Source: Clostridia bacterium
Lineage (GTDB): Bacteria > Bacillota > Clostridia > Oscillospirales > CAG-272
Direction: 5' to 3'
DNA length: 16,013 nt
NCBI GenBank assembly: GCA_900768535.1
Contig: CAAGDE010000126.1
Span: 1 to 16,013, forward strand
Part shown: positions 5,991 through 12,866 of the stretch, piece by piece
Layout of the letters: each line of letters starts with the position of its first letter
Position numbering within the stretch: the first letter of the stretch is position 1
Made by a program: the position numbers and the translations under genes
The notes under the pieces: generated by a model
The model's input: only the letters and a program-made list of their open reading frames with translations
Told to the model about the DNA's origin: nothing
Database searches by the model: none

Positions 5991-6871
5991 TTCACCAAAC
6001 CGAAGTACAGAAGCACCAGGACTCCCAGCGCGATGCGGTAGTAGCCGAACGCCGAGAAGCTGTGGCGCTTGACGAAGTCCATCAGGAACCGGATCGCTAC
6101 CATGGATACGGCAAACGACACGACACAGCCGACGGCAAGAATACCCCACGCCTCGCCGGGCAGGCTGGTGCCGCTCCCGGACAGGTAGGACGCAAAGCCC
6201 AGCAGCTTGATGCCGCTCGCCCCCACCATGACGGGAACCGCCATGAAAAAGGAGAACTCTGCGGCGGCGGTACGGGACAGCCCCAGCAGCATGGCGCCGA
6301 GAATGGTGGAGCCGGAGCGCGAGGTTCCCGGAATGATGGAGAGCATCTGGAACAGACCGATCAGAAGAGCCGTGCGACAGCTCATCTCCCCGATGCTGTG
6401 AATCCGCTCCGAGCCGGGCTTGCGCAGCTTTTCGATCAGAATAAACGCCACGCCGTAAACAATCAGCGCCACCGCGACAACATACGCGTTGTAAAGCCAG
6501 CCGTCAATGCTCCTCCCGGTCGCCTTTTCCAGTATCTTATCCCCGATCACTCCGGCAAGCCCGGCGGGGATACAGCCGATGACCACCTTGAGCCACAGCA
6601 TCCACGTCTGCTTCTTCTCGTCCGGCGTTTTCCGGCTTCCGAACGGCCACAGCCGCCTCCAGAACAGGATAACCACCGCAAGAATGGCGCCCAGCTGAAT
6701 GACCACCTCAAACATCTCCCAGAACTCCGCCGCCAGCGTTGCATCGTCGGTGAAGCGGAACGGGAGCCACTCGTTCAGAAGGATCAGATGTCCCGTGGAG
6801 CTGATGGGCAGCCACTCGGTAATCCCCTCCACGATGCCGTACAGGAGGGATTTCAGAAATTCGATGATCAT
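5987..6871 (-). CDS. uppP: Undecaprenyl-diphosphatase (BacA/UppP family)
   Basis: UppP dephosphorylates undecaprenyl pyrophosphate, recycling the lipid carrier for peptidoglycan and other wall polymers, and its activity gives bacitracin tolerance. The protein is an integral membrane enzyme. Its length of 294 aa is slightly above the usual 265-280. Both signature motifs are intact: EGITEWLPISSTGH at residues 15-28, with the catalytic Glu and Ser residues, and PGTSRSGST at 181-189 with the essential Arg185. About seven or eight hydrophobic segments are visible. A charged loop at about 72-92 (WRRLWPFGSRKTPDEKK) accounts for some of the extra length. The start codon overlaps the stop of the upstream U32 gene (ATGA), and the stop overlaps the rnmV start in the same way, so the three are probably translationally coupled. 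Confidence 0.96.
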   Translation of the reverse strand: MIIEFLKSLLYGIVEGITEWLPISSTGHLILLNEWLPFRFTDDATLAAEFWEMFEVVIQLGAILAVVILFWRRLWPFGSRKTPDEKKQTWMLWLKVVIGCIPAGLAGVIGDKILEKATGRSIDGWLYNAYVVAVALIVYGVAFILIEKLRKPGSERIHSIGEMSCRTALLIGLFQMLSIIPGTSRSGSTILGAMLLGLSRTAAAEFSFFMAVPVMVGASGIKLLGFASYLSGSGTSLPGEAWGILAVGCVVSFAVSMVAIRFLMDFVKRHSFSAFGYYRIALGVLVLLYFGLVK

Positions 6872-8199
6872 TGGCAGTCTCCTTTCAGACGGTCACGCGC
6901 GCGAACCTCCAGTCCCCGGCTCTCCGAGGCGCGCAGAATATCGCCGGGCTGCACCGCAAAGGGAACCCGGCACCAATAGGGCATGGACGGGTGCGGGGTG
7001 GACTCCAGCGCGCTCCCGTCCGGTGCGTACAGCTCCCGCACGGTAAATGCACGTCCGACCGCACCGGGAGAAATCAGCTCCGCGCCCTCCCCCGCCGACA
7101 GCTTGTTGCGCTGGACAAACCGGTACAGCCTGCCCTCCGCGTTCTCCGCGGGAATCCCCGCCGCGGTGACGGCGGCAAGCTCCGCTTCATCATATTCGGT
7201 GGCGGTCGAGAAATATGCCTTCTCCCGGATATATCCGCAGGTGCTGACCAGTCCGGGATTCTCCATCGGCTTGGCATAGAAGAAGCCCGTGCCGTATTCG
7301 CGGTGCGAAACGCTTTCCAGCTCGGTCTGCCAGCGCGGGTCAAGCCGGTAGCCGGCAGGATCGGCAAAATAGGCGTCGATTGCCATCCGGTACGCGTTTG
7401 TGACCACCGCCGTATAGTAGGCGCTCTTCATCCTGCCCTCGATTTTGAAGGAGGCAATCCCCGCCCCGCACAGTTCCGGGATGTGCCCGATCATGCACAG
7501 ATCCTTTGACGACATGATGAAGGTTCCAAGGTTTGTCTCCTCAATCGGAATGCGTTCGTCCGGGCGTTTCTCTTCCATCAGCGTATAGTTCCAGCGGCAG
7601 GGCTGGGTACAGGTGCCCCGGTTGCCGTCCCGCCCGTTGAGCGCGTTGGCAAGCAGGCATCTGCCGCTGTAGGAGACACACATGGAGCCGTGAACGAACA
7701 CCTCCAGCTCCACCGCCGGGTCGAGCTGCTCCCGGATTGCCCGGATCTCGTCCAGCGTCAGCTCCCGTGCCAGCACCACCCGTTTTGCGCCCAGCGCGGC
7801 ATAGGCTTTTGCGGCGGCGGAGCTGACGATGCTCGCCTGCGTGGAAATGTGAATCTCCGTATCCGGCAGAAGCTCCCGCACCGTGGCAAGCACACCAAGA
7901 TCGGCGACAATCATCGCGTCAATCGCACAGCCCTTCAGCGCGCACAAATATTCGCGGAGCGCCGGATATTCGTCCTCGTGCGGCATGGTATTGACCGTCA
8001 GATAGACCTTTTTGCCGCGCGTGTGTGCGTAATCGACCGCCGCCCACAGCTTCTCCACCGAGAAATTGTCGGCGGCGGAGCGCATCCCGAAGGATCGCCC
8101 CGCCAGATAGACCGCATCGGCACCGTATGCCAGCGCCGCGGTCATTTTTTCAAAGTTGCCCGCCGGGGACAACAGCTCCGGTTTCTGCATGAATGTCAC
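6868..8199 (-). CDS. U32 family protein (collagenase-like; TrhP/RlhA-type RNA hydroxylation factor)
   Basis: U32 proteins were first called peptidases. YegQ/TrhP and RlhA members are now known to hydroxylate RNA (tRNA U34 or 23S rRNA C2501) using prephenate-linked chemistry. This 443-aa protein starts with the family pattern KPELLSPAGNFEKMTAAL and has the U32 signature EVFVHGSMCVSYSGRC at residues 166-181. Four Cys (174, 181, 197, 201) fit the conserved metal or Fe-S site; RGTCTQPCRW contains the last two. FKIEGRMKS (251-259) is also typical. Two starts are possible. GTG at 8199 makes a GTGA overlap with the aspS stop, and ATG at 8190 would remove three residues; neither has a clear Shine-Dalgarno. 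The RNA-rich operon favours RNA modification over proteolysis. Its exact substrate among the paralogues cannot be told. Confidence 0.85.
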   Translation of the reverse strand: MTFMQKPELLSPAGNFEKMTAALAYGADAVYLAGRSFGMRSAADNFSVEKLWAAVDYAHTRGKKVYLTVNTMPHEDEYPALREYLCALKGCAIDAMIVADLGVLATVRELLPDTEIHISTQASIVSSAAAKAYAALGAKRVVLARELTLDEIRAIREQLDPAVELEVFVHGSMCVSYSGRCLLANALNGRDGNRGTCTQPCRWNYTLMEEKRPDERIPIEETNLGTFIMSSKDLCMIGHIPELCGAGIASFKIEGRMKSAYYTAVVTNAYRMAIDAYFADPAGYRLDPRWQTELESVSHREYGTGFFYAKPMENPGLVSTCGYIREKAYFSTATEYDEAELAAVTAAGIPAENAEGRLYRFVQRNKLSAGEGAELISPGAVGRAFTVRELYAPDGSALESTPHPSMPYWCRVPFAVQPGDILRASESRGLEVRARDRLKGDCQ

Positions 8200-9485
8200 G
8201 GGGTCAGCCGGTTCGGTCCGCGGAACAGAAACTCCGCTTCCTTGATCGACAGTCCCAGGAAGAGCATGGTCAGGCGGTCAACACCCAGTCCGAAGCCGCC
8301 GTGCGGGGGGCAGCCGTAGCGGAAGAACTGGAGGTAGAACTCCACGTCCTTTGCCAGTCCCTTTTCGTCCGCCTGCCGCTTGAGCACCTCGTACCGATGC
8401 TCGCGCACCGCGCCCGTGGTGATTTCACAGCCGCGCCAGATCAGGTCGTAGCCCATCGGCACGCCGCGCTCGTCCCGCATATGGTAGAACGCGCGCTCCC
8501 TGGCATCGTAATCGGTGACGAACAGGAACTCGCTGCCGTACTTCTCCATCGAGAATTTCGCGCACAGATGCTCGGCATCGGTGGTCAGGTCGCCCTTGGC
8601 ATCCTCCGACACCGTATAACCGTAGCGCGCCTCCAGTTCGTTATACAGCTCCCGCAGGGTGATGCGCGGGAAGGGCATCGTGGGAACGATGACTTCCTTG
8701 CCAAAGAGCCGATTGATATCCTCGCCGCAAGCCGCCGCAACCTTGCCGAACGCAAAGGTCAGCAGCTCCTCCTCCATGTGCATGACCTCTTCGGTCGAAT
8801 AAACATAGCTGAATTCGAGATCGAACCCGGTGAACTCGGTTGCGTGCTTGTTGGTGTAGGATTTTTCCGCGCGGAAGACCGGACCCGTTTCGAAAATGCG
8901 GTCCAGTCCCGCCGCCATAGCCATCTGCTTGTAAAACTGCGGCGACTGCGCCAGGTACGCCTTGGTATCGAAATATTTGACCTCAAACACCTCGGAGCCG
9001 GACTCGCTTGCGGCGGCAATCAGCTTCGGCGTGTGAATCTCCACAAACCGGCGCGCCAGCAGGAACTCCCGCATCGCACCGGTCAGCACCGTCTGCATCT
9101 TCAGCATCAGCTGGTTGCACTCCCGGCGCAGGTCAACCCAGCGGTAATCCATGCGCGAATCGATCTCGGAATCGTCCTTGATCGGCAGGGCGTCGGCAAT
9201 CGATTCGATCACCAGCCGCTCCGGCAGCATCTCCATCCCGCCCATTTTGACGTACTCGTTTGCCACAACCGGACCCTCAACCGTGACCACCGAATGAATG
9301 GTCAGCTGATCCACCAGCGCCGCCAGATCCGGGTTCTTCTCCTTCTCCAGCGTGACCTGCAGCTTTCCCGTGATGTCCCGGATGACAAGGAACGCCATGG
9401 TGCGCTTGTTGCGCAGATTTTCAACAAACCCCGAAATGCGGTAGGACGCGCCGGGCGTGATGTCGGAAAGATAGGTTCTGTTCAT
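8196..9485 (-). CDS. aspS: Archaeal-type aspartyl-tRNA synthetase (AspRS2, possibly non-discriminating Asp/Asn)
   Basis: This class IIb synthetase charges tRNA with Asp. The 429-aa length, and the absence of the roughly 100-residue GAD insertion of ordinary bacterial AspRS (about 590 aa), mark it as archaeal/eukaryotic-type. Residues 1-100 form the OB-fold anticodon domain. Catalytic motifs follow: FVEIHTPKL at 147-155, motif 2 from FRAEKSYTNKHATEFT (204-219) into FDLEFS, and motif 3 GGFGLGVDRL at 396-405. QSPQFYKQ (180-187) fits Asp binding. In several bacteria such enzymes also misacylate tRNA-Asn, which GatCAB then amidates. The position matching the archaeal Trp/His specificity residue appears to be Glu22, so specificity is open. 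The end, FRGPNRLTP, departs from the usual FPRDxxRLxP. GAGAGGA precedes the ATG, and the gene is 14 bp after the PRTase stop. Confidence 0.92.
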   Translation of the reverse strand: MNRTYLSDITPGASYRISGFVENLRNKRTMAFLVIRDITGKLQVTLEKEKNPDLAALVDQLTIHSVVTVEGPVVANEYVKMGGMEMLPERLVIESIADALPIKDDSEIDSRMDYRWVDLRRECNQLMLKMQTVLTGAMREFLLARRFVEIHTPKLIAAASESGSEVFEVKYFDTKAYLAQSPQFYKQMAMAAGLDRIFETGPVFRAEKSYTNKHATEFTGFDLEFSYVYSTEEVMHMEEELLTFAFGKVAAACGEDINRLFGKEVIVPTMPFPRITLRELYNELEARYGYTVSEDAKGDLTTDAEHLCAKFSMEKYGSEFLFVTDYDARERAFYHMRDERGVPMGYDLIWRGCEITTGAVREHRYEVLKRQADEKGLAKDVEFYLQFFRYGCPPHGGFGLGVDRLTMLFLGLSIKEAEFLFRGPNRLTP

Positions 9486-9499
9486 GATGTATTCCTCTC

Positions 9500-10105
9500 T
9501 TATTTCACGTATGCAGTGGGATTCGGGTTTTCGCCGATGACGTTTGCATCCTTGTCAAACAGCGGGATTCTGCCCAGGTAAATCAGATCCGGGAACTGCC
9601 GGTCCGCGTCGCCCTCCGCCAGGATGGTCGCCCGCCCGCAGACCGTACCGCCGGCTTCCCTGACCAGCGTTTCCAGAGCGTGGAGCGACTCGCCGGTGGA
9701 CACCACGTCATCCACAATCAGAATCCGCTTGCCCTTCATCATCGCCGCGTCGGTCACGTCCAGGTACAGGTGCTGGGACTGCGCGGTGGTGATCGATTTG
9801 ACCTCCACGCCGAACACGCCGGTCATGTAGAGCTTCGGCGCCTTGCGGGCAAGCACGTACCTCCGGTTACCGTCCAGTCTTGCCATTTCGTGAACCAGCG
9901 GAATGCCCTTTGCCTCGGCGCTGATGGCATAGTCGTATTCCGGCACCCGTGCGTTCAGTGCCGCGGCGCAGGCGGTGGTCAGCTCCGGATCGCCGAAGAT
10001 GACGAAGCCCGCAATCTGCAGATTCTCGTTCAGCGGGCAGATCGGCAGATCACGCTCCAAGCCCGCAACCGTCATATGATAGTATCTCTGTTTCCTGTTT
10101 TCCAT
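9500..10105 (-). CDS. Adenine phosphoribosyltransferase-like type I PRTase
   Basis: Type I PRTases transfer a ribose-phosphate from PRPP to a purine base in salvage. This 201-aa protein has the PRPP loop ILIVDDVVSTGES at residues 128-140. APT-like elements are SAEAKGIPLVHEMAR (62-76), in place of the EARGF pattern, and ARKAPKLYM (86-94), in place of VRK.KLP. FVIFGDPELT (34-43) and LAEGDA (162-167) match a clostridial subfamily usually annotated as a phosphoribosyltransferase or Apt-like protein. It is longer than classical Apt (about 170-180 aa), so the base could be adenine, xanthine or another, and a regulatory role cannot be excluded. AAAGGA sits 8 nt before the ATG. It lies 20 bp after thiI in the operon. 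Confidence 0.8.
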   Translation of the reverse strand: MENRKQRYYHMTVAGLERDLPICPLNENLQIAGFVIFGDPELTTACAAALNARVPEYDYAISAEAKGIPLVHEMARLDGNRRYVLARKAPKLYMTGVFGVEVKSITTAQSQHLYLDVTDAAMMKGKRILIVDDVVSTGESLHALETLVREAGGTVCGRATILAEGDADRQFPDLIYLGRIPLFDKDANVIGENPNPTAYVK

Positions 10106-10125
10106 GGTTGACGTCCTTTCTCTTC

Positions 10126-11304
10126 TCAGAATTCAATGCGGATGCGCTGTACATATGCGCCCGCAACGGCTTCCTCCACCAGTGCTTCAAAATCCAGCCG
10201 CCCCTGCTGCTCCAGCACCCGGTCCAGCTCCGGACGGGTCTTGGGGTGCTTCGGTGTGAAGACCGTACAGCAGTCCTCATACGGCTGAATCGAGGTCTCA
10301 AAGGTGCCGATTTTCCGGGCAATGCGGATGATCTCCTCCTTGTCCAGCCCGATGCAGGGGCGGAACACCGGAAGCGTGGCTGCCGGATCGGTGACACCCA
10401 GCGCCTGCATGGTCTGCGATGCCACCTGCCCCAGGCTCTCCCCCGTCACCAGTCCGCCGCAGCCCGTCCTGTGCGCAATCCGGTCGGCAATGGTCATCAT
10501 GTACCGCCGCAGAATCAGCGTGAAGTAGTCCTCCTCACAGTTTTTGACCAGCAGCTCCTGGATGTGCGTCAGCGACACCACGTGCAGATTGATGCTGCCG
10601 GTGTACTGCGACATGATGCGCGCCAGGTCGAACACCTTCTCCCGCGCACGCTCGCTGGTGTACGGGAAGGATTCGAAATGCACCGCCTCCAGCTCCACGC
10701 CGCGCTTGGCAATCATATAGCCCGCGACCGGAGAATCGATTCCGCCGGAAAGCAGAAGCATTGCCCGCCCGTTGGTTCCGACCGGCAGTCCCCCTGCCCC
10801 CGCGAACTGCCCCGCATGGACGTATGCGCCGAATTCGCGGATCTCAATGTTGACCGTGACCTCCGGGTGATGCACGTCCACCTTCATATGCGGCAGAACC
10901 GAAAGGATCTCTCCGCCCAGCTCTCTGCCAAGCTCCATCGAATCCAGCGGGAACCGCTTGTCCGACCGCTTTGCCGCCACCTTGAAGGTCTTCTTCCCCT
11001 CCAGGAACTGCGGCACGTACTCCCGCACCGCGGCGCGGATGCTGTCCATGTTCTTTTCGCACACCGCGCACCGGCTGATGCCGACAATTCCGAACACCTT
11101 CATGGCGGACGCGAACATTCCGTCTATGTCCGCCGCCCCGTCCTGCGGTTCGATCACGATCGTGCTCTGCGACCGTGTGATGAGGAAATTTCCGTAGTGC
11201 TTTGCGCGGAACCGCAGGGTTTTGCAAAGCATATCCTCAAAATATCTCCGGTTCGCGCCCTTGAGGACGATCTCCCCGTACTTGCACAGCAGAATCTCCT
11301 TCAT
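10126..11304 (-). CDS. thiI: tRNA uridine 4-sulfurtransferase ThiI
   Basis: ThiI installs 4-thiouridine at tRNA position 8 and can supply sulfur for thiamine thiazole synthesis. The 392-aa product has the N-terminal ferredoxin-like region (MKEILLCKYGEIVLKG), a THUMP domain at about 60-165 (FGIVGISRC, TFKVAAKRSDKRFP), the PP-loop LLLSGGIDSPVAGYM (183-197) that adenylates the uridine, and PYEDCCTVFTPKHPKTRP at 341-358 with the conserved Cys345/346. It lacks the C-terminal rhodanese domain, as in Bacillus-type ThiI, so a dedicated cysteine desulfurase should deliver sulfur; none is adjacent. The ATG at 11304 is chosen because GGAGGA lies 5 nt upstream and the family begins with this sequence. 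The frame stays open to 11448, but that extension lies in the DUF2007 gene. Confidence 0.95.
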   Translation of the reverse strand: MKEILLCKYGEIVLKGANRRYFEDMLCKTLRFRAKHYGNFLITRSQSTIVIEPQDGAADIDGMFASAMKVFGIVGISRCAVCEKNMDSIRAAVREYVPQFLEGKKTFKVAAKRSDKRFPLDSMELGRELGGEILSVLPHMKVDVHHPEVTVNIEIREFGAYVHAGQFAGAGGLPVGTNGRAMLLLSGGIDSPVAGYMIAKRGVELEAVHFESFPYTSERAREKVFDLARIMSQYTGSINLHVVSLTHIQELLVKNCEEDYFTLILRRYMMTIADRIAHRTGCGGLVTGESLGQVASQTMQALGVTDPAATLPVFRPCIGLDKEEIIRIARKIGTFETSIQPYEDCCTVFTPKHPKTRPELDRVLEQQGRLDFEALVEEAVAGAYVQRIRIEF

Positions 11305-11305
11305 C

Positions 11306-11617
11306 TCAGTCCTCCTCATCGGGGGTGCCGGGGTCCGTACCGTCCTCCACCGGCGTCCCGTTGCGGTAGGCGTCCAGCACCTCCGCGGCATCGGCATACC
11401 GCTCGGACGGGACCAGGATATCCGTGCCGAACACGGAGTACCCCGCAATCACCCGCACGGCACCGCCGCTTCCGCGATCCTTTGTCAGAAACGGAATCTG
11501 CTCATCCTCCAGAATGCCGCCGAAAATCGCCAGCTCCGCATCGTCATGCACCGTGCAGAGCAGGGTCATTCCGTCCTCCCCGCCCGCGCGGTCCAACCCG
11601 AACAGTGAATCCTTCAT
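11306..11617 (-). CDS. DUF2007 family small protein
   Basis: This is a 103-aa cytoplasmic protein of unknown function. The core LLCTVHDDAELAIFGGILED (19-38), then EQIPFLTKDRGSGG, YSVFGTDILVP and DAAEVLDAY, follows the DUF2007 pattern: a short alpha/beta fold in which a variable is read over successive residues and ended by an ILV-P strand. Some members are described as putative signal-transducing proteins, without proven biochemistry. The acidic tail (GTDPGTPDEED) is probably disordered. GAGGTGGAG precedes the ATG. Its stop codon overlaps the spacer between the thiI Shine-Dalgarno and start, so thiI translation is probably coupled to it. It sits where many Firmicutes carry a cysteine desulfurase next to thiI. 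Confidence 0.78.
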   Translation of the reverse strand: MKDSLFGLDRAGGEDGMTLLCTVHDDAELAIFGGILEDEQIPFLTKDRGSGGAVRVIAGYSVFGTDILVPSERYADAAEVLDAYRNGTPVEDGTDPGTPDEED

Positions 11618-11626
11618 CGCTCCACC

Positions 11627-12727
11627 TCAGTCCTCATAGTAATGCGGGAACAGCGCTTCCCAGACCTTCATACAGCCGATGGTATCAGCAATGGACGTGT
11701 GCGCCACGCCGTCCCACGCGATCCCCAGCGTCTGCATGGCGTCACTGAGCGACGTGTGCGTCAGCTCCGGGTGGTGCTCCTGCATATAGCGCGTGTATTC
11801 GGCGGCGGCACAGCGGATCTTTTTGTGCAGAGCCGTGCGCTCCTGCTCGGTCGCGTAGATCTTCCGGATATGGCTGAAATCGGTCGATACCCCGTAGGCA
11901 ATCAGGTTGTCCGCATTTGCAAAAATTTCCTTGATCTGCGGGGTCAGCTCCGCCAGCGTCGGCGCATCGGCAACCATCTCCGGTGTAATTCCGTGAATTT
12001 TTTCGGTCTTTTTCCACTTCTTGGTATGTATCGGGCGAACGTAGGTGTTCATGATCACCTTTCCCGTTGCATCCATGACCGAGATGGAAATGATCTCGTC
12101 ATGGTCGTACACACCGGTCAGCTCCAGATCGAAGAACAGCACGCGCTCCCGCTTCATGCCGTAGTGCGCCGCACGGTGCGCATCTCCCTCCCGGCGCCTT
12201 TCCGCCAGATCGCGCTCAAAGCAGTCCCGGCAGAGCTTGCGCAGATAGCGGACATTCTTTCCGCACTCCACGCAGAGCTTCGGCTGGCGGATCGCCTCCC
12301 GCCGGTCAAACAGGTAGACGATCCTGCCCTCCTTCCGGCGCAGATAGGCAACCGGCTCGGCGACCACATCGTAGTGCATCTCCGCCAGGCGCTCCTTGGG
12401 ATACAGGCTCAGTGCCACCGCCCGCCGGGAGTTGACTCTGCCGATCTGTTTGCCGGACTCGGTTTCGATCGGGTCGATCAGCGCAACCTTCTCCGGGCTG
12501 TACCAGTTTTCCGGCGGTGCCTCGGTCACACGCATGGGATCGTAATAGTAAAGCGGATCACCGTCCGGCATCAGGGAATATGCAATCGGATCGCCCTTTG
12601 CCATCAGGTGCATCCGGTCAAGGGTCTTCGCGGAGAGATACCTTCTTGCTTCTGCCTGCTCCGGCGTGACGCACGGAATCTTCGCCCCGGATCGGGTTCT
12701 GAAAACTTCTTTCAATGGGGTAACCAT
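11627..12727 (-). CDS. Zinc-ribbon/DEDDh 3'-5' exonuclease fusion protein
   Basis: This 366-aa protein has three parts. Residues 1-148 have no domain I recognise, but are rich in Tyr/Pro (SLMPDGDPLYYYDPMRV at 51-67, RVNSRRAVALSLYPKERL at 97-114). A four-Cys zinc ribbon follows, C152-x2-C155-x10-C166-x2-C169. Residues 194-366 are a DnaQ-type exonuclease: FFDLELTG gives Asp200 and Glu202 (Exo I), AYGVSTDFSHI gives Asp283 (Exo II), and AHTSIADT gives His343 and Asp348 (Exo III, DEDDh class). The motif HGITPEMV (245-252) is also typical. The ATG at 12727 is chosen because AGGAAAGG lies just upstream and the promoter -10 (12798-12803) falls inside any longer reading. It is the first gene of the RNA-related operon, so an RNA or short oligonucleotide substrate is plausible but not shown. 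Confidence 0.83.
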   Translation of the reverse strand: MVTPLKEVFRTRSGAKIPCVTPEQAEARRYLSAKTLDRMHLMAKGDPIAYSLMPDGDPLYYYDPMRVTEAPPENWYSPEKVALIDPIETESGKQIGRVNSRRAVALSLYPKERLAEMHYDVVAEPVAYLRRKEGRIVYLFDRREAIRQPKLCVECGKNVRYLRKLCRDCFERDLAERRREGDAHRAAHYGMKRERVLFFDLELTGVYDHDEIISISVMDATGKVIMNTYVRPIHTKKWKKTEKIHGITPEMVADAPTLAELTPQIKEIFANADNLIAYGVSTDFSHIRKIYATEQERTALHKKIRCAAAEYTRYMQEHHPELTHTSLSDAMQTLGIAWDGVAHTSIADTIGCMKVWEALFPHYYED

Positions 12728-12728
12728 A

Positions 12729-12736
12729 CCTTTCCT
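12729..12736 (-). promoter_or_regulatory. Ribosome binding site that sets the exonuclease start
   Basis: AGGAAAGG lies immediately before the ATG at 12725-12727, with its AGGA part 5 nt from the start. The frame remains open to an ATG at 12824-12826, but that codon coincides with the -35 box and would be untranscribed. Confidence 0.7.
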
Positions 12737-12797
12737 GCAGCTTCGGCACGGCAAAGCATTTGTGCCCGCAGTGCCCGTAAATAGAACATACCATAAA

Positions 12798-12826
12798 ATT
12801 ATAGCACATTTTTCGCCGCAATGCAA
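12798..12826 (-). promoter_or_regulatory. SigA-type promoter of the exonuclease-rnmV operon
   Basis: The -35 is TTGCAT (12821-12826), the spacer is 17 bp, and the -10 is TATAAT (12798-12803) with an extended TGC. The 12-mer ATGTGCTATAAT is identical to that of the sialic acid operon promoter. The predicted start is near 12791, about 64 nt before the exonuclease ATG. No clear terminator separates it from tepA, so some read-through from tepA is likely. Confidence 0.78.
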
Positions 12827-12866
12827 GAGTCATTCCGCGATTCCCCTGTTCATTCTCCGTCTTTTT

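Noticed and set aside
5991..6149. Longer RNase M5 starting at 6149
   Set aside because: The extension overlaps uppP in another frame, is Arg/Pro/Cys-rich and unlike M5. The ATGA overlap at 5990 is a better start.
5642..6979. 445-codon open frame on the plus strand opposite rnmV and uppP
   Set aside because: It crosses the ATGA junction of two recognised genes, and its low-complexity Arg/Pro content has no family resemblance.
8193..9581. 462-codon open frame on the plus strand opposite aspS
   Set aside because: The minus frame has all class II synthetase motifs and a Shine-Dalgarno. The plus frame has no recognisable features or ribosome site.
11305..11448. Longer ThiI starting at 11448
   Set aside because: The extension lies in the DUF2007 gene and lacks ThiI similarity. 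MKEILLCKYGE is the normal N-terminus.
10108..11748. 546-codon open frame on the plus strand, the longest opposite thiI and the DUF2007 gene
   Set aside because: It spans two well-supported genes and their junction, and its composition is biased to Arg/His/Leu/Pro like an antisense shadow.
12728..12826. Longer exonuclease starting at 12826
   Set aside because: The extra 33 residues coincide with the -35 and -10 boxes, and the first ATG with a Shine-Dalgarno after the predicted transcript start is at 12727.
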